Shown here: in pieces, positions 45,601 to 59,919 of the stretch | Layout: the number at the start of each line of letters is the position of its first letter | Position numbering within the stretch: position 1 is the first letter of the stretch | Origin: Protopterus annectens | Lineage: Eukaryota; Chordata; Ceratodontiformes; Protopteridae | Reading direction: 5' to 3' | Assembly: GCF_019279795.1 (NCBI RefSeq) | Contig: NC_056745.1 | Location: 1,491,375,503 to 1,491,439,502 of the forward strand | Length of the DNA: 64,000 nt | Translations under genes and position numbers: made by a program | The notes under the pieces: model-generated | What the model saw: only the letters and a program-made list of their open reading frames with translations | Database searches by the model: none | What the model was told of the DNA's origin: nothing

Positions 45601-48600
45601 GGGGAATGAGGAGCATGACAATGTAACACACAGGGGAATGAGGAGCATGACAATGTAACACACAGGGGAATGAGGAGCATGACAATGTAACACACAGGGG
45701 AATGAGGAGCATGACAATGTAACACACAGGGGAGTGAGGAGCATGACAATGTAACACAGGGGAATGAGGAGCATGACAATGTAACACACGGGAATGAGGA
45801 GCATGACAATGTAACACACAGATGAATGAGGAGCATGACAATGTAACACAGGGGAATGAGGAGCATGACAATGTAACACACAGGGGAGTGAGGAGCAGGA
45901 CAATGTAACACAAAGGGGAGTGAGGAGCAGGACAATGTAACACAGAAGATTGAGGAGCATGACAATGTAACACACAGGGGAGTGAGGAGCATGAAAATGA
46001 AACACAGGGGAGTGAGGAGCATGACAATGTAACACACATAGGAATGAGGAGCATGACAATGTAACACACATAGGAATGAGGAGCATGACAATGTAACACA
46101 CATAGGAATGAGGAGCATGACAATGTAACACATAGGAGTGAGGAGCATGACAATGTAACACAGGGAATGAGGAGCATGACAATGTAACACACAGGAATGA
46201 GGAGCATGACAATGTAACACACAGGAATGAGGAGCATGACAATGTAACACAGGGAATGAGGAGCATGACAATGTAACACACATAGGAATGAGGAGCATGA
46301 CAATGTAACACACGGGAATGAGGAGCATGACAATGTAACACAGGGGAAAGAGGAGCATGACAATGTAACACAGGGGAAAGAGGAGCATGACAATGTAACA
46401 CACAGGGAGTGAGGAGCATGACAATGTAACACAGGAGTGAGGAGCATGACAATGTAACACAGGGGAGTGAGGTGCATGACAATGTAACACAGTGGTGTGT
46501 GGAGAATGACAATGTAACACAGGGGAATGAGGAGCATGACAATGTAACACACAGGGGAATGAGGAGCATGACAATGTAACACAGGGGAATGAGGAGCATG
46601 GCAATGTAACACACAGGGGAATGAGGAGGATGACAATGTAACACAGGGAATGAGGAGCAGGACAATGTAACACAGAAGAATGAGGAGCATGACATTGTAA
46701 CACAGGGGAGTGAGGAGCATGACAATGCAACACAGGGGAATGAGGAGCATGACAATCTAACACACAGTGGAGTGAGGAGCATGACAATGTAACCCAAGGG
46801 AATGAGGAGCATGACAATGTAACACAGGAGAAAGAGGAGCATGGCAATGTAACACACAGGGGAATGAGGAGGATGACAATGTAAAACACAAGGGAATGCA
46901 GAGCATGACAATGTAACATACTGCAGAATGAGGAGCATGACATTGTAACACAGGAGAGTGAGGAGCATGACAGTGCAACACAGGGGAATGAGGAGCATGA
47001 CAATCTAACACACAGGGAGTGAGGAGCATGACAATGTAACACACAGGGGAATGAGGAGCATGACAATGTAACACACAGGGGAATGAGGAGCATGACAATG
47101 TAACACACAGGGGAATGAGGGGCATGGTAATGTAACACAGGGGAATGAGGAGCATGACAATGTGACACACAAGGGAATGAGGAGCATGACAATGTAACAC
47201 ACAGGGGAATGAGGAGCATGACAATGTAACACACAGGGGAATGAGGAGCATGACAATGTAACACACAGGGGAATGAGGAGCATGACAATGTAACACACAG
47301 GGAAAAGAGGAGCATGAAAATGTAACACACAGGGAAATTAGGAGCATGACAATGTAACACACAGGGAAATTAGGAGCATGACAATGTAACACACAGGGAA
47401 TAAGGAGCATGACAATGTAACACAGGGGAATAAGGAGCATGTATCACACAAGGGAATGAGGAGCATGACAATGTAACACAGGGGAAAGAGGAGCATGACA
47501 ATGTAACACACTGGAGTGAGGAGCATGACAATGTAACACAGGGGAGAGGAGCATGACAATGTAACACAGGGAGTGAGGAGCATGACAATGTAACACACAG
47601 GGGAGTGAGGAGCATGACAATGTAACACACAGGGGAATGAGGAGCATGACAATGTAACACACAGGGGAATGAGGAGCATGACAATGTGACACAAGGGAGA
47701 GAGGAGCATGACAATGTAACACAGGGGAGTGAGGTGCATGGCAATGTAACACACAGGAATGAGGAGCATGACAATGAAACACACAGGGGAATGAGGAGCA
47801 TGACAATGTAACACACAGGGAAAAGGGAAGCATGAAAATGTAACACACAGGGAAAAGGGAAGCATGAAAATGTAACACACAGGAGAATTAGGAGCATGAC
47901 AATGTAACACACACGGGAATGAGGAGCATGACAATGTAACACACAGGGGAATGAAGAGCATGACAATGTAACACAGGGGAATGAGGAGCATGACAATGTA
48001 ACACACACGCGAATGAGGAGCATGACAATGTAACACACACGGGAATGAGGAGCATGACAATGTAACACACAGGGGAATGAAGAGCATGACAATGTAACAC
48101 ACAGGGAGGAATGACAATGTAACACAAGGGAGTGAGGAGCATGACAATGTAACACAGGGGAATGAGGAGCATGACAATGTAACACAGGCGAGTGTGGAGC
48201 ATGACAATGTAACACTCAGGGGAATGAAGAGCATGACAATGTAACACACAGTGGAATGAGGAGCATGACAATGTAACACACGGGAGTGAGGAGCATGACA
48301 ATATAACACACGGGAGTGAAGTGCATGTACCACACAAGGGAATGAGGAGCATGACAATGTAACACACAGTGGAATGAGGAGCATGACAATGTAACACACG
48401 GGACTGAGGAGCATGACAATATAACACACGGGAGTGAGGAGCATGACAATGTAACACACGGGAATGAGGAGCATGACAATGTAACACACAGGGGAATGAA
48501 GAGCATGACAATGTAACACACAGGGGAGTGAGGAGCATGACAATGTAACACACAGGGGAGTGAGGAGCATGACAATGTAACACAGGGGAATGAGGAGCAT

Positions 48601-51600
48601 GACAATGTAACACAGGGGAATGAGGAGCATGACAATGTAACACAGGGGAATGACAATGTAACAAACATAGGAATGAGGAGCATAACAATGTAACACATAG
48701 GAATGAGGAGCATGACAATGTAACACACAGGGGAGTGAGGAGCATGACAATGTAACACAGGGGAATGAGGAGCATGACAATGTAACACAAGGGAATGAGG
48801 AGCATGACAATGTAACACAGGGGAATGAGGAGCATGACAATGTAACATACAGGGGAATGCGGAGCATGACAATGTAACACAAAGGGGAGTGAAGAACATG
48901 ACAATGTAACAAACTGGGGAGTGAGGAGCATGGCAATGTAACACACTGGAATGAGGAGCATGACAATGTAACAAAGGGGAGTGAGGAGCATGCATGACAA
49001 TGTAACAAAGGGGAGTGAGGAGCATGCATGACAACATAACCCAGGGGAATGAGGAGCATGACAATGTAACACAGGGGAATGAGGAGCATGACAATGTAAC
49101 ACAGGGGAATGAGGAGCATGACAGTGCAACACACGGGGGAGTGAGGAGCATGACAATGTAACACACAGGGGAGTGAGGAGCATGACAATGTAACACACAG
49201 GGGAAGGAGGAGCATGAACATGTAACACACAGGGGAAGGAGGAGCATGAACATGTAACACACACGGGAAGGAGGAGCATGAACATGTAACACACACGGGA
49301 AGGAGGAGCATGATAATCTAACACAAAGGGGAGTGTGGAGCATGACAATGTAACACACAGTGGAATGAAGAGCATGACAGTGTAACACACAGTGGAATGA
49401 GGAGCATGACAATATAACACACGGGAGTGAAGTGCATGTACCACACAAGGGAATGAGGAGCATGACAATGTAACACATAGTGGAATGAGGAGCATGACAA
49501 TGTAACACACAGGAGTGAGGAGCATGACAATATAACACACGGGAGAGAGGAGCATGACAATGTAACACACGGGAATGAGGAGCATGACAATGTAACACAC
49601 AGGGGAATGAAGAGCATGACAATGTAACACACAGGGGAATGAAGAGCATGACAATGTAACACACAGGGGAGAGATGAGCATGACAATGTAACACACAGGG
49701 GAGTGAGGAGCATGACAATGTAACACAGGGGAATGAGGAGCATGACAATGTAACACAGGGGAATGAGGAGCATGACAATGTAACACAGGGGAATGAGGAG
49801 CATGACAATGTAACACAGGGGAATGAGGAGCATGACAATGTAACACAGGGGAATGACAATGTAACAAACATAGGAATGAGGAGCATAACAATGCAACACA
49901 CATAGGAATGAGGAGCATGACAATGTAACACACAGGGGAGTGAGGAACATGACAATGTAACAAAGGGGAATGAGGAGCATGACAATGTAACACAAGGGAA
50001 TGAGGAGCATGACACTAACACACAAGGGAATGAGGAGCATGACAATGTAACACAGGGGAATGAGGAGCATGACAATGTAACACACAGGGGAATGAGGAGC
50101 ATGACAATGTAACACACAGGGGAGTGAGGAGCATGACAATGTAACACACAGGGGAGTGAGGAGCATGACAATGTAACACACAGGGGAGTGAGGAGCATGA
50201 ACATGTAACACACAGGGGAAAGAGGAGCATGACAATGTAACACACAGGAATGAGGAGCATGACAATGTAACACACAGGAATGAGGAGCATGACAATGTAA
50301 CACACAGGGAATGAGGAGCATGACAATGTAACACACATAGGAATGAGGAGCATGACAATGTAACACAGGGGAATGAGGAGCATGACAATGTAACACACAG
50401 GTGAATGAGGAGCATGACAATGTAACACACAGGGGAAGGAGAGCAAGACAATGTAACACACTGGGGAATGAGGAGCATGACAATGCAACAAAGGGGAATA
50501 AGGAGCATGACAATGTAACACACAGGAATGAGGTGCATGACAATGTAACACACACTGGAATGAGGAGCATGACAATGTAACACAGGGGAATGAGGAGCAT
50601 GACAATGTAACACAGGGGAATGAGGGGCATGACAATGTAACACAGGGGAATGAGGAGCATGACAATGTAACACACGGGAATGAGGAGCATGACAATGTAA
50701 CACAGGGAATGAGGAGCATGACAATGTAACACACAGGGAATGAGGAGCATGACACTAACACACGGGAATGAGGAGCATGACAATGTAACACACAGATGAA
50801 TGAGGAGCATGACAACGTAACACAGGGGAATGAGGAGCATGACAATGTAACACAAAGGGGAGTGAGGAGCAGGACAATGTAACACAGGGGACTGAGGAGC
50901 ATGACAATGTAACACACAGGGAATGAGGAGCATGACAATGTAACACACAGGGGAGTGAGGAGCATGACAATGTAACGCACGGGAGTGAGGAGCATGACAA
51001 TGTAACACATGGGAATGAGGAGCATGACAATGTAACACATGGGAATGAGGAGCATGACAATGTAACACACAGGGGAATGAAGAGCATGACAATGTAACAC
51101 ATGGGAATGAGGAGCATGACAATGTAACACATGGGAATGAGGAGCATGACAATGTAACACATGGGAATGAGGAGCATGACAATGTAACACACAGGGGAGT
51201 GAGGAGCATGACAATGTAACACAATGGGAATGAGGAGCATGACAATGTAACACACAGGAGTGAGGAGCATGACAATGTAACACACAGGAGTGAGGAGCAT
51301 GACAATGTAACACAGGAATTAGGAGCATGACAATGTAACACACAGGGAAGAGGTGCATAACAATGTAACACAAAGGGGAGTGAAGAGCATTACAATGTAA
51401 CAAACAGGGGAGTGAGGAGCATGTCAATGTAACACACAGGGGAATGAGGAGCATGACAATGTAACAAAGGGGAGTGTGGAGCATGACAATGTAACACAGA
51501 GGAATGAGGAGCATGACAATGTAACACACATAGGAATGAGGAGCATGACAATGTAACACAAGAGAATAAGGAGCATGACAATGTAACACACAAGGGAATG

Positions 51601-54600
51601 AGGAGCATGACAATGTAACACAAAGGGGAGTGAAGAACATGACAATGTAACAAACAGGGGAGTGAGGAGCATGACAATGTAACACACAGGGGAATGAGGA
51701 GCATGACAATGTAACACAGGGGAATGAGGAGCATGACAATGTAACACGGGGGAATGAGGAGCATGACAATGTAACACACAGGGAATGAGGAGCATGACAA
51801 TGTAACACACAGGGAGTGAGGAGGATGACAATGTAACACAGGAGTGAGGAGGATGACAATGTAACACACAGTGAGGAGCATGACAATGTAACACAGGGAG
51901 TGAGGAGCATGACAATGTAACACATTGGAGTGAGGAGCATGACAATGTAACACAGGGGAGTGAGGAGCATGACAGTGTAACACAGGGGAGTGAGGAGCAT
52001 GACAATGTAACACACAGGGGAGTGAGGAGCATGACAATGTAACACAAGGGAATGAGGAGCATGACAATGTAACACAGGGGTTTGAGGAGCATGACAATAT
52101 AACACACAGGAATGAGGAGCATGACAATGTAACACAGGGGAATGAGGAGCATGGCAATGTAACACACAGGGGAATGAGGAGGATGACAATGTAAAACACA
52201 AGGGAATGCAGAGCATGACAATGTAACATACATGGGAATGAGGAGCATGACAATGTAACACACAGGGGAATGAGGAGCATGACAATGTAACACACAGGGG
52301 AGTGAGGAGCATGACAATGTAACACACAGGGGAGTGAGGAGCATGACAATGTAACACACAGGGAGTGAGGAGCATGACAATGTAACACAGGGAATAAGGA
52401 GCATGACAATGTAACACAGGGGAAAGGGGAGCATGACAATGTAACAGGGAAATGAGAAGCATGACAATGTAACACACAGGGGAATGAGGAGCATGACAAT
52501 GTAACACACAGGGGAATGAGGAGCATGACAATGTAACACACAGGGGAATGAGGAGCATGAAAATGTAACACAAGGGAGTGAGGAGCATGACAATGTAACA
52601 CACAGGGGAGTGAGGAGCATGACAATGTAACACACAGGGGAGTGAGGAGCATGACAATGTAACACAGGGGAGTGAGGAGCATGACAATGTAACACAGGGG
52701 AATGAGGAGCATGACAATGTAACACACAGGGGAGTGAGGAGCATGACAATGTAACCCAGGGGAGTGAGGAGCATGACAATGTAACACACACGGGAATGAG
52801 GAGCATGACAATGTAACACAAGGGGATGAGGAGCATGACAATGTAACACACAAGGGAATGAGGAGCATGACAATGTAACACACAGGGAAAAGGGGAGCAT
52901 GAAAATGTAACACAGGAGAATTAGGAGCATGACAATGTAACACACAGGGGAATTAGCAGCATGACAATGTAACACACATAGGAATGAGGAGCATGAGAAT
53001 GTAACACACATAGGAATGAGGAGCATGAGAATGTAACACACAAGGGAATTAGGAGCATGACAATGTAACACACAAGGGAATGCAGTGCATGACAATGTAA
53101 CACACAGGGGAGTGAGGAGCATGGCAATGTAACACACAGGGGAATGAGGAGCATGACAATGTAACACATGGGAGTGAGGAGCATGGCAATGTAACACGTG
53201 AAAATGAGGAGCATGACAATGTAACACAGGGGAGTGAGGAGCATGACAATGTAACACACAAGGGAATGAGGAGCATGACAATGTAACACACAGGGGAATG
53301 AGGAGCATGACAATGTAACACACAGGAATGAGGAGCATGACAATGTAACACACATAGGAATGAGGAGCATGAGAATGTAACACACATAGGAATGAGGAGC
53401 ATGAGAATGTAACACACAAGGGAATTAGGAGCATGACAATGTAACACACAAGGGAATGCAGTGCATGACAATGTAACACAAAGGGGAGTGAAGAACATTA
53501 CAATGTAACAAACAGGGGAGTGAGGAGCATGGCAATGTAACACACAGGGGAATGAGGAGCATGACAATGTAACACACAGGGGAATGAGGAGCATGACAAT
53601 GGAACACAGGGGAATGAGGAGCATGACAATGTAACACAGGGGAGTGAGGAGCATGACAATGTAACACAGGGGAGTGAGGAGCATGACAATGTAACACAGG
53701 GGAGTGAGGAGCATGACAGTGTAACACAGGGGAGTGAGGAGCATGACAATGTGACACAAGGGAATGAGGAGCATGAAAATGCAACACAGCGGAAAGAGGA
53801 GTATGACAATGTAACACGAGAATGAGGAGCATGACAATGTAACACACAGGGAAGTGAGGAGCATGACAATGTAACACAGGGGAGTGAGGAGCATGACAAT
53901 GTAACACAAGGGGAATGAGGAGCATGACAATGTAACACAGGGGAATGAGGAGCATGACAATGTAACACACGGGAGTGAGAAGCATGACAATGTAACACAC
54001 AGGGGAATGAGGAGCATGACAGTGTAACACAAAGGGAAGTGAGGAGCATGACAATGTAACACACAGGGAATGAGGAGCATGACAATGTAGCACAGGGGAA
54101 TGAGGAGCATGACAATGTAACACACAGGGAAAAGGGGAGCATGAAAATGTAACACAGGAGAATTAGGAGCATGACAATGTAACACACAGGGGAATTAGCA
54201 GCATGACAATGTAACACACAGGGGAATGCAGTGCATGACAATGTAACACAGGGAATGAGGAGCATGACAATGTAACACACAGGGGAATGAGGAGCATGAC
54301 AATGTAACACACAGGAGAGTGTGGAGCATGACAATGTAACACAGGGGAATGAGGAGCATGAAAATGTAACACACAGGGGAGTGAGGAGCATGAAAATGTA
54401 ACACAGGGGAGTGAGGAGCATGACAATGTAACACAGGGGAGTGAGGAGCATGACAATGTAACACACAGGGGAGTGAGGAGCATGACAATGTAACACACAG
54501 GGGAGTGAGGAGCATGACAATGTAACACACGGGAATGAGGAGCATGACAATGTAACACACAGGGGAGTGAGGAGCATGACAATGTAACACAGGGGAGTGA

Positions 54601-55725
54601 GAAGAATGACAATGTAACACTGGGGAATGAGGAGCATGACAGAGGAGCATGACAATGTAACACACAGGGGAGTGAGGAGCATGACAATGTAACACACAGG
54701 GGAGTGAGGAGCATGACAATGTAACACACAGGGGAGTGAGGAGCATGACAATGTAACACATAGGAATGAGGAGCATGACAATGTAACACACAGGGGAATG
54801 AGGAGGATGACAATGTAAAACACAAGGGAATGCAGAGCATGACAATGTAACACAAGGGAATGAGGAGCATGACAATGTAACACAAGGGAATGAGGAGCAT
54901 GACAATGTAACACAAGGGAATGAGGAGCATGACAATGTAACACTGGGGAATGAGGAGCATGACAATGTAACACACAGGGGAATGAGGAGCATGACAATGT
55001 AACACACAGGGAATGAGGAGCATGACAAAGGGGAGTGTAACAGGGAATGAGGAGCATGAAAATGTAACACACAGGGGAGTGAGGAGCATGACAGTGTAAC
55101 ACAGGGGAGTGAGGAGCATGACAATGTAACACAGGGGAGTGAGAAGCATGACAATGTAACACAGGGGAGTGAGGAGCATGACAATGTAACACACAGGGGA
55201 GTGAGGAGCATGACAATGTAACACACGGGAATGAGGAGCATGACAATGTAACACACAGGGGAGTGAGGAGCATGACAATGTAACACACAGGGGAATGAGG
55301 AGCATGACAATGTAACACACAGGGGAGTGAGGAGCATGACAATGTAACACAGGGGAGTGAGGAGCATGACAATGTAACACAAGGGAATGAGGAACATGAC
55401 AATGTAACACACAGGGGAGTGAGGAGCTGACAATGTAACACTGGGGAATGAGGAGCATGACAATGTAACACACAGGGGAATGAGGAGCATGACAATGTAA
55501 CACACAGGGGAATGAGGAGCCTGACAATGTAACACAGGGGAGTGAGGAGCATGACAATGTAACACACAGGGGAGTGAGGAGCATGACAATGTAACACACA
55601 GGGGAGTGAGGAGCATGACAATGTAACACAGGGGAATGAGGAGCATGACAATGTAACACAAGGGAATGAGGAGCATGACAATGTAACACACAGGGGAGTG
55701 AGGAGCATGACAATGTAACACTGGG

Positions 55726-56296
55726 CCAAAGCTTTTGGCTTTATCCAGCAACCCAAAAATCAAGTAAATGGAAAAGAATACTGCAAATTATAGGGCTTTC
55801 TTCTAGTAAACAATGTATCCTTAGTGGTTTTGTCTGGTTTGCATGCCCCTAGAAGATAGTCTGATAAAGAGAAATGGCTTGGGAAAAGTGTTTACTGAAA
55901 GCATTCATGTATTTACTCAGCTGGGAGAGCTATAAACATAAGTTAAAACCAGACAGCAGTTGCTAAAAGCACAGTCTGTACCATGTGTCTTAGCATGGAT
56001 GACCCTTCTTTTTGGTCAACAAGAGTCTGTCTGGGTGGCTATCAGTTAAGAACTTTTTGTTCTTATTAGGAAGTTAAAATTTCAAATTTTGAAGATGTAC
56101 ATAGTTTTGTGTGTTTTTACTAATTTATTAGGTTTTATGGGAGTATTGGGGATTTTTTTTTGTTTGTTTGTAGGATTTCAATAAAACAAAAAGTTTTGTA
56201 AGTTTTGGCATAGGCTCAAATGGATATGAGAAGAAACTGCTGTAAAAAAGACCAACCTGCCGAACTTTACATGCATGTAACATAAAAGTTGGAAAG
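55726..56296. other. Spacer between the minisatellite and DIRS copy 2
   Basis: The array stops at TAACACTGGG; AT-rich sequence beginning CCAAAGCTTTTGGCTTTATC follows. I see no gene, no duplication of the left flank of the array (around 23400-23443) and no transposon end. Confidence 0.5.
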
Positions 56297-56520
56297 TACA
56301 GTTTTGCACACTTACCATAAATGTAGATGTTCGAGTGTATTCATTGTTGCAGTCATCACACTTGGGTTATCTGGCTGCAGGTAGCGCTCAGTCGGCCCAA
56401 ATACCAGAGTCTTGGGATTTCTGCGTCAGATGCTGTCGCCTCTTCCATGACGTCAAGTCGTCAGGGGTATAAAACAAGCAGCCGACGTCATTACATCTGT
56501 TTTTCTTGCCCCAGATGTCA
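56297..56520. repeat. Left ITR of DIRS copy 2
   Basis: Its start TACAGTTTTGCACACTTACC closely matches that of copy 1, and it carries a TATAAAA at 56468-56474. Most of it is the reverse complement of 61694-61880. Confidence 0.85.
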
Positions 56521-56657
56521 GGAGCCCCCAAAATAGGAAGCAATTACATGGTGTGGAACACCTCCAGTAAAAAGTAAATACCATTGCCATAAGATATGGC
56601 CAAAACAGAGGATATGTAGAAAGTATAGAAAAGTCAGGGGGCTGGAGGGAGGGTAAC

Positions 56658-56765
56658 CAGACTGCAACAGTGAATACACTCGAACATCTACATTTATAGT
56701 AAGTGTACACAACTGTACTATGTTCTTTGTGTTTCACTGTTGCAGTCATCACACTTGGGTTGATT
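56658..56765. repeat. Internal complementary region of DIRS copy 2
   Basis: CTGCAACAGTGAATACACTC on to CACAACTGTA is the complement of the outer left ITR; ATGTTCTTTGTGTTTCACTG to CACACTTGGGTT is the complement of the outer right ITR. The arrangement is the same as at 15975-16080. Confidence 0.85.
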
Positions 56766-56792
56766 CCCAAAGCTGAGGAAGGGTGGAGGCAG

Positions 56793-57804
56793 TCAAGAAG
56801 TATTAGGGCTGGCTAGCAGGCCTAGCAAGACTGCTGTAGCAAATCTAGCTCTGGATTTAGAAAAGATAGGCAAGTGGTAATGCTGGGTGAAGGTGTGTAC
56901 AGAACTCCAGGTTGCAGCTTCCAAGATGTCCCTGGTAGAGACTCCCTTGAGAAATGCTGTAGAGGTTGAGGTAGCCCTAGTAGAATGGGTTCTGATTCCT
57001 TGTGGGGTAGGTTTTCCCTGGTGTTTGTAGCAGAAATGGATGCAGTGTGCTCCCCATCTGGAGATGGTTTGCTTTGAAATGGCCTTGCCCTCTGCCCCTG
57101 TAGCAAAGCTGACTAGCAGCTGGTCAGATTTTTCTGAAAGATTTAATCCTATCAAGGTAGAACCTAAGCTGCCTGTGCACATCCAAGGAGTGAAGGATCT
57201 TTTCCCCTTTATTCTGAGGATTAGGGAAAAAGGTTGGTAAATGGATGGATTGGTTTAAAGCCACACTGGATACCATCTTGGGCATAAATGATGGGTTAGT
57301 CCTGAGGGAAACCCTGTCCGCATGGAAGATAATGAAGAGTTCCACAGTCATAAGGGCCTGCAACTCAGATACTCTTCTTGGTGAAGTGATGGCTAGAAGT
57401 ATAGCTGTTTTCCAAGAGAGGAATTTAAACTCTGCTGAAGCAGCAGGCTCAAAGGGGGGAAGCGTGAGTTTCTCTAGTACAAAGTTAAGGTCCCAGGCTG
57501 GAGTGTGAGCTCTCCTCGGGGGTCTTAGATTGTTAGCTCCTCTCAGGAACTGTTTGACTAGAGGGTGGGAGAAGAGGGGTGGCTCAGTATTGTAATGAGC
57601 TGAGATGGCAGAGGCATGAATCTTAATTGAAGAGAAGGATAGGCCTTTGTGGAGTAGTTTTGCTAGATAATCTAGGATTTGAGGTAAGGTGGCCACGGTT
57701 GTGTCCTTTCCCTGAGACTGGCTCCAAGAACAGTATCTTTTACACTTTTCTGAATAGGATTTCCTAGTACTAGGCCTCCTGGCTTCAAGGATGACATCCA
57801 GCAC
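56793..57804 (-). pseudogene. DIRS tyrosine recombinase, copy 2 (frameshift)
   Basis: The 57804-57124 frame has RRPSTRKSYSEKCKRYCSW, SSIKIHASAISAHYN and the first catalytic Arg in AITSPRRVSEL. A shift near 57140 moves to 57182-56793, which carries HSTR within RTHSTRATSTS, AATWSSVHTF and the Tyr in FTQHYHL. The catalytic set is complete across the two frames. Upstream coding-like sequence (58112-57820) suggests the natural N-terminus is further up, as in copy 1. The frameshift lies at a different place from that in copy 1, so the two copies died independently. Confidence 0.85.
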
Positions 57805-58157
57805 CTGTTTGTGAGGGTTGCTGGTGATGTATTCATGGAATGAGGCAGGCTGCTAGGTTCAGGATGTGCAGCTGAGGGTGCAAAATCTGCCCCTCCTGCT
57901 GGGATAGCAGGGAAGGAGTCTGATGCAAGTGCCAGGGTGGCACTGCTGTCAAGACTGCGTAAAAGTAGGTACCAGTGCTGGGGTGGCCAGTCTGGTGCAA
58001 TAAGGATTGTCCTTGGCCTGTCCTGTTTGATCTTGAGTAGTACTTTCGAGAGGAGGGACAGAGGGGGAAAGGCATAGATTGAGAGGTTTTCCCCATGCAA
58101 AGAATAGGGCATCCACTTTCCATGCTTGTTTGTCGAGAGTTCTGGTGCAAAATTTGC

Positions 58158-59919
58158 TCAATTGATGGATCTGAAAGAAGCAAAGAGGTCCACCTCTGGT
58201 GTCCCCCACCTGTGGATTAGAAGCTTGAATGAGTTGGGTTCCAGTTTCCACTTGTGTGGGTCCATTATATTTCTGCTTAAGTCACCTGCCAGTGAATTTT
58301 GTTTGCCTGGTAGGAATTGAGCTTGCAGGTGCACTTGATTGCTCAAGGCTGTGTTCCACAGCTAACCTGCAGAGTGTGTAGGAATGAGTCCCCCCCTGCT
58401 TGTTTATGTACCACATAGCTGTGGTGTTGTCTGTCTTTATCAAGAGTTGTCCTGGAAGGATAAGGTATTTGCAGGCTGTCAGAGTGTTCTGTACAGCTAA
58501 ATTTTCTTTTGATTGATATGCAGGTGCATTTGTCTTGGGCTCCATTTGCCTTGAATGCATTTGCCTGCCATGTGAGCCCCCCATTCACAGTCTGATGCGT
58601 CTGTTGTTGTCAGGGGGTTGAGTGAAAGGGAGTCCCTTGTTGTGGTAGCAGGCCTCTGCCCACCAAATGAACTCTGCCCTTAGGCAAGGAATGACAGGAA
58701 TCACTGTTTCCAGGTCCTGAGAATGTTGACACCAGAGACTTTTTAAGTACCATTAAAGTTTCCTCATATGCAGTCTTGCATATGGAATTAGTAGAATGCA
58801 TGAGGCCATGAACCCTAGGGCTTGCAGTATTTTTCTTACAGATAGCTGGGTTTGGGTGGCCAGTAGTTTTGTCAAATAAACCTGCTTTTCTGGAGTGAGG
58901 AATGCCACCTGGGAAGTTGTGTTCAAGCTTGCTCCCAGGAATACAATTTTTTGGCTGGGTACCAGATGTGATTTATTTTCGTTGATGGTGTACTCCAGAG
59001 AAGTTAGGAGTCTCTTTACAAATGTCAGGTGCTGAAGTAGCAATTCCTGACTGTCCGCCTGAATCAGGCAATCATCCAAGTGTGGGTAAATTTGAATTTT
59101 TCTCTGCCTGCAATATGTAATGGCTGGAGCCAGGCATTTTGTGAATACCCTGGGCGTAGCAGATAAGCCAAAGGGACGTGCAGAGACCTGATCGTGCATA
59201 GAGCCTGCCCTGAAACATAGTGACTTCCTCCAATTTTCCCTTATGGGGATGTGCAGATAAGCTTCCTTTAAGTCTAGGGTGACCAGCCAGGAGATCTTGG
59301 CTAGCATAGGAAGCAGCTGTTTGAGAGTAAGCATTTTGAATTTTGGTATCACCAGGAAGGTGTTGTGAATTGACAGATCCAGGATAGGAAGCCAAGAGTT
59401 TTCTTTTCTGGGCACCAGAAACTGTCTGGAGTAGAAACCCTGTCCCCGTTCCTCTGTTGGAACAGGTTGAATAGCCCTGATACCGAGAAGAGAAAGTACC
59501 TGCTTTTGGGCCTCTGCCCACTGGTTTGGGGGGAGGTCTGGCAATCTGCTCTGGGTTGGCAGTGAGTGGAAGTAGAATCTGTATCCCTGGGATACAATGT
59601 TTAAGACCCATCTGTCCTGGGTAATGTACCCCCAGTTTTTTGCATGCAGGGTGAGTTTTCCTCCTAGGGGTGCAAGTACTTGGGCAAGGCTGGGAAGGAT
59701 GAAGGACAAGTCATTGTGAACTTTTTCCACAAGAGGGTGGCTTACCTTTCCTGCTTTTGAGGTGGGAGCACTCCATTGTTTAGATCTGTGCATACCCTGA
59801 GACTGTACTCTTGGTTGTCTGCTGCCCCAGGGTTTGGACTGAGAAGGTCTGGGAAGGACTGGGTTTGGACTGAGAAGGTCTGGGAGGGACTGGAAAGGAC
59901 CAGTGTTTTTGAAGGCCAA
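58158..59919 (-). pseudogene. DIRS reverse transcriptase-RNase H, copy 2 (broken)
   Basis: The 59919-58753 frame (388 codons) has FYSRQFLVPRKENSW, motif A LVTLDLKEAYLHIPI, motif B ARPFGLSATPRVFTK and motif C PHLDDCLI, with His where copy 1 has Tyr before LDD. The RNase H part lies in other frames. YQSKENLAVQNTL and IKTDNTTAMWYINKQGG are within 58584-58282, and an LPGKQNSLAGDLSRN block is within 58346-58158. The first RNase H Asp region near 58600 is damaged. Frameshifts or small deletions near 58610-58750 and 58340 disable it. Confidence 0.85.

Larger units (their letters stand above)
23444..55725. repeat. Giant 30/32-bp minisatellite array (about 32.3 kb)
   Basis: The array is continuous, with core GAGGAGCATGACAATG followed by TAACACAGGG or TAACACACAGGG and then a G(A/G)(A/G)TGAG-type joint. 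Units are mostly 30 or 32 bp depending on one CA, with 28-31-bp variants. At about 30.5 bp each this is on the order of 1,000 copies. No foreign insertion or unique gap was noticed inside. On the plus strand the consensus unit is about 73% purine and G-rich over C-rich. It lacks TTA, CTA and TCA, so the minus strand has almost no stop codons. No gene is supported within it. Confidence 0.97.

Noticed and set aside
23444-55725. CRISPR-like array (short regular repeats)
   Set aside because: The repeats are contiguous with no unique spacers, the neighbours are eukaryotic retroelements, and no cas gene is present.
23444-55725. Telomeric or known centromeric satellite
   Set aside because: The unit has no TTAGGG-type motif and no CENP-B-box-like sequence that I can see.
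23320-55763. Dozens of very long minus-strand open frames (up to 2,161, 1,954, 1,868 and 1,783 codons)
   Set aside because: They lie wholly inside the 30/32-bp array apart from short non-repeat ends. They overlap each other in all three frames and change peptide type whenever a 32-bp unit occurs. No start context, domain or codon bias indicates a gene.
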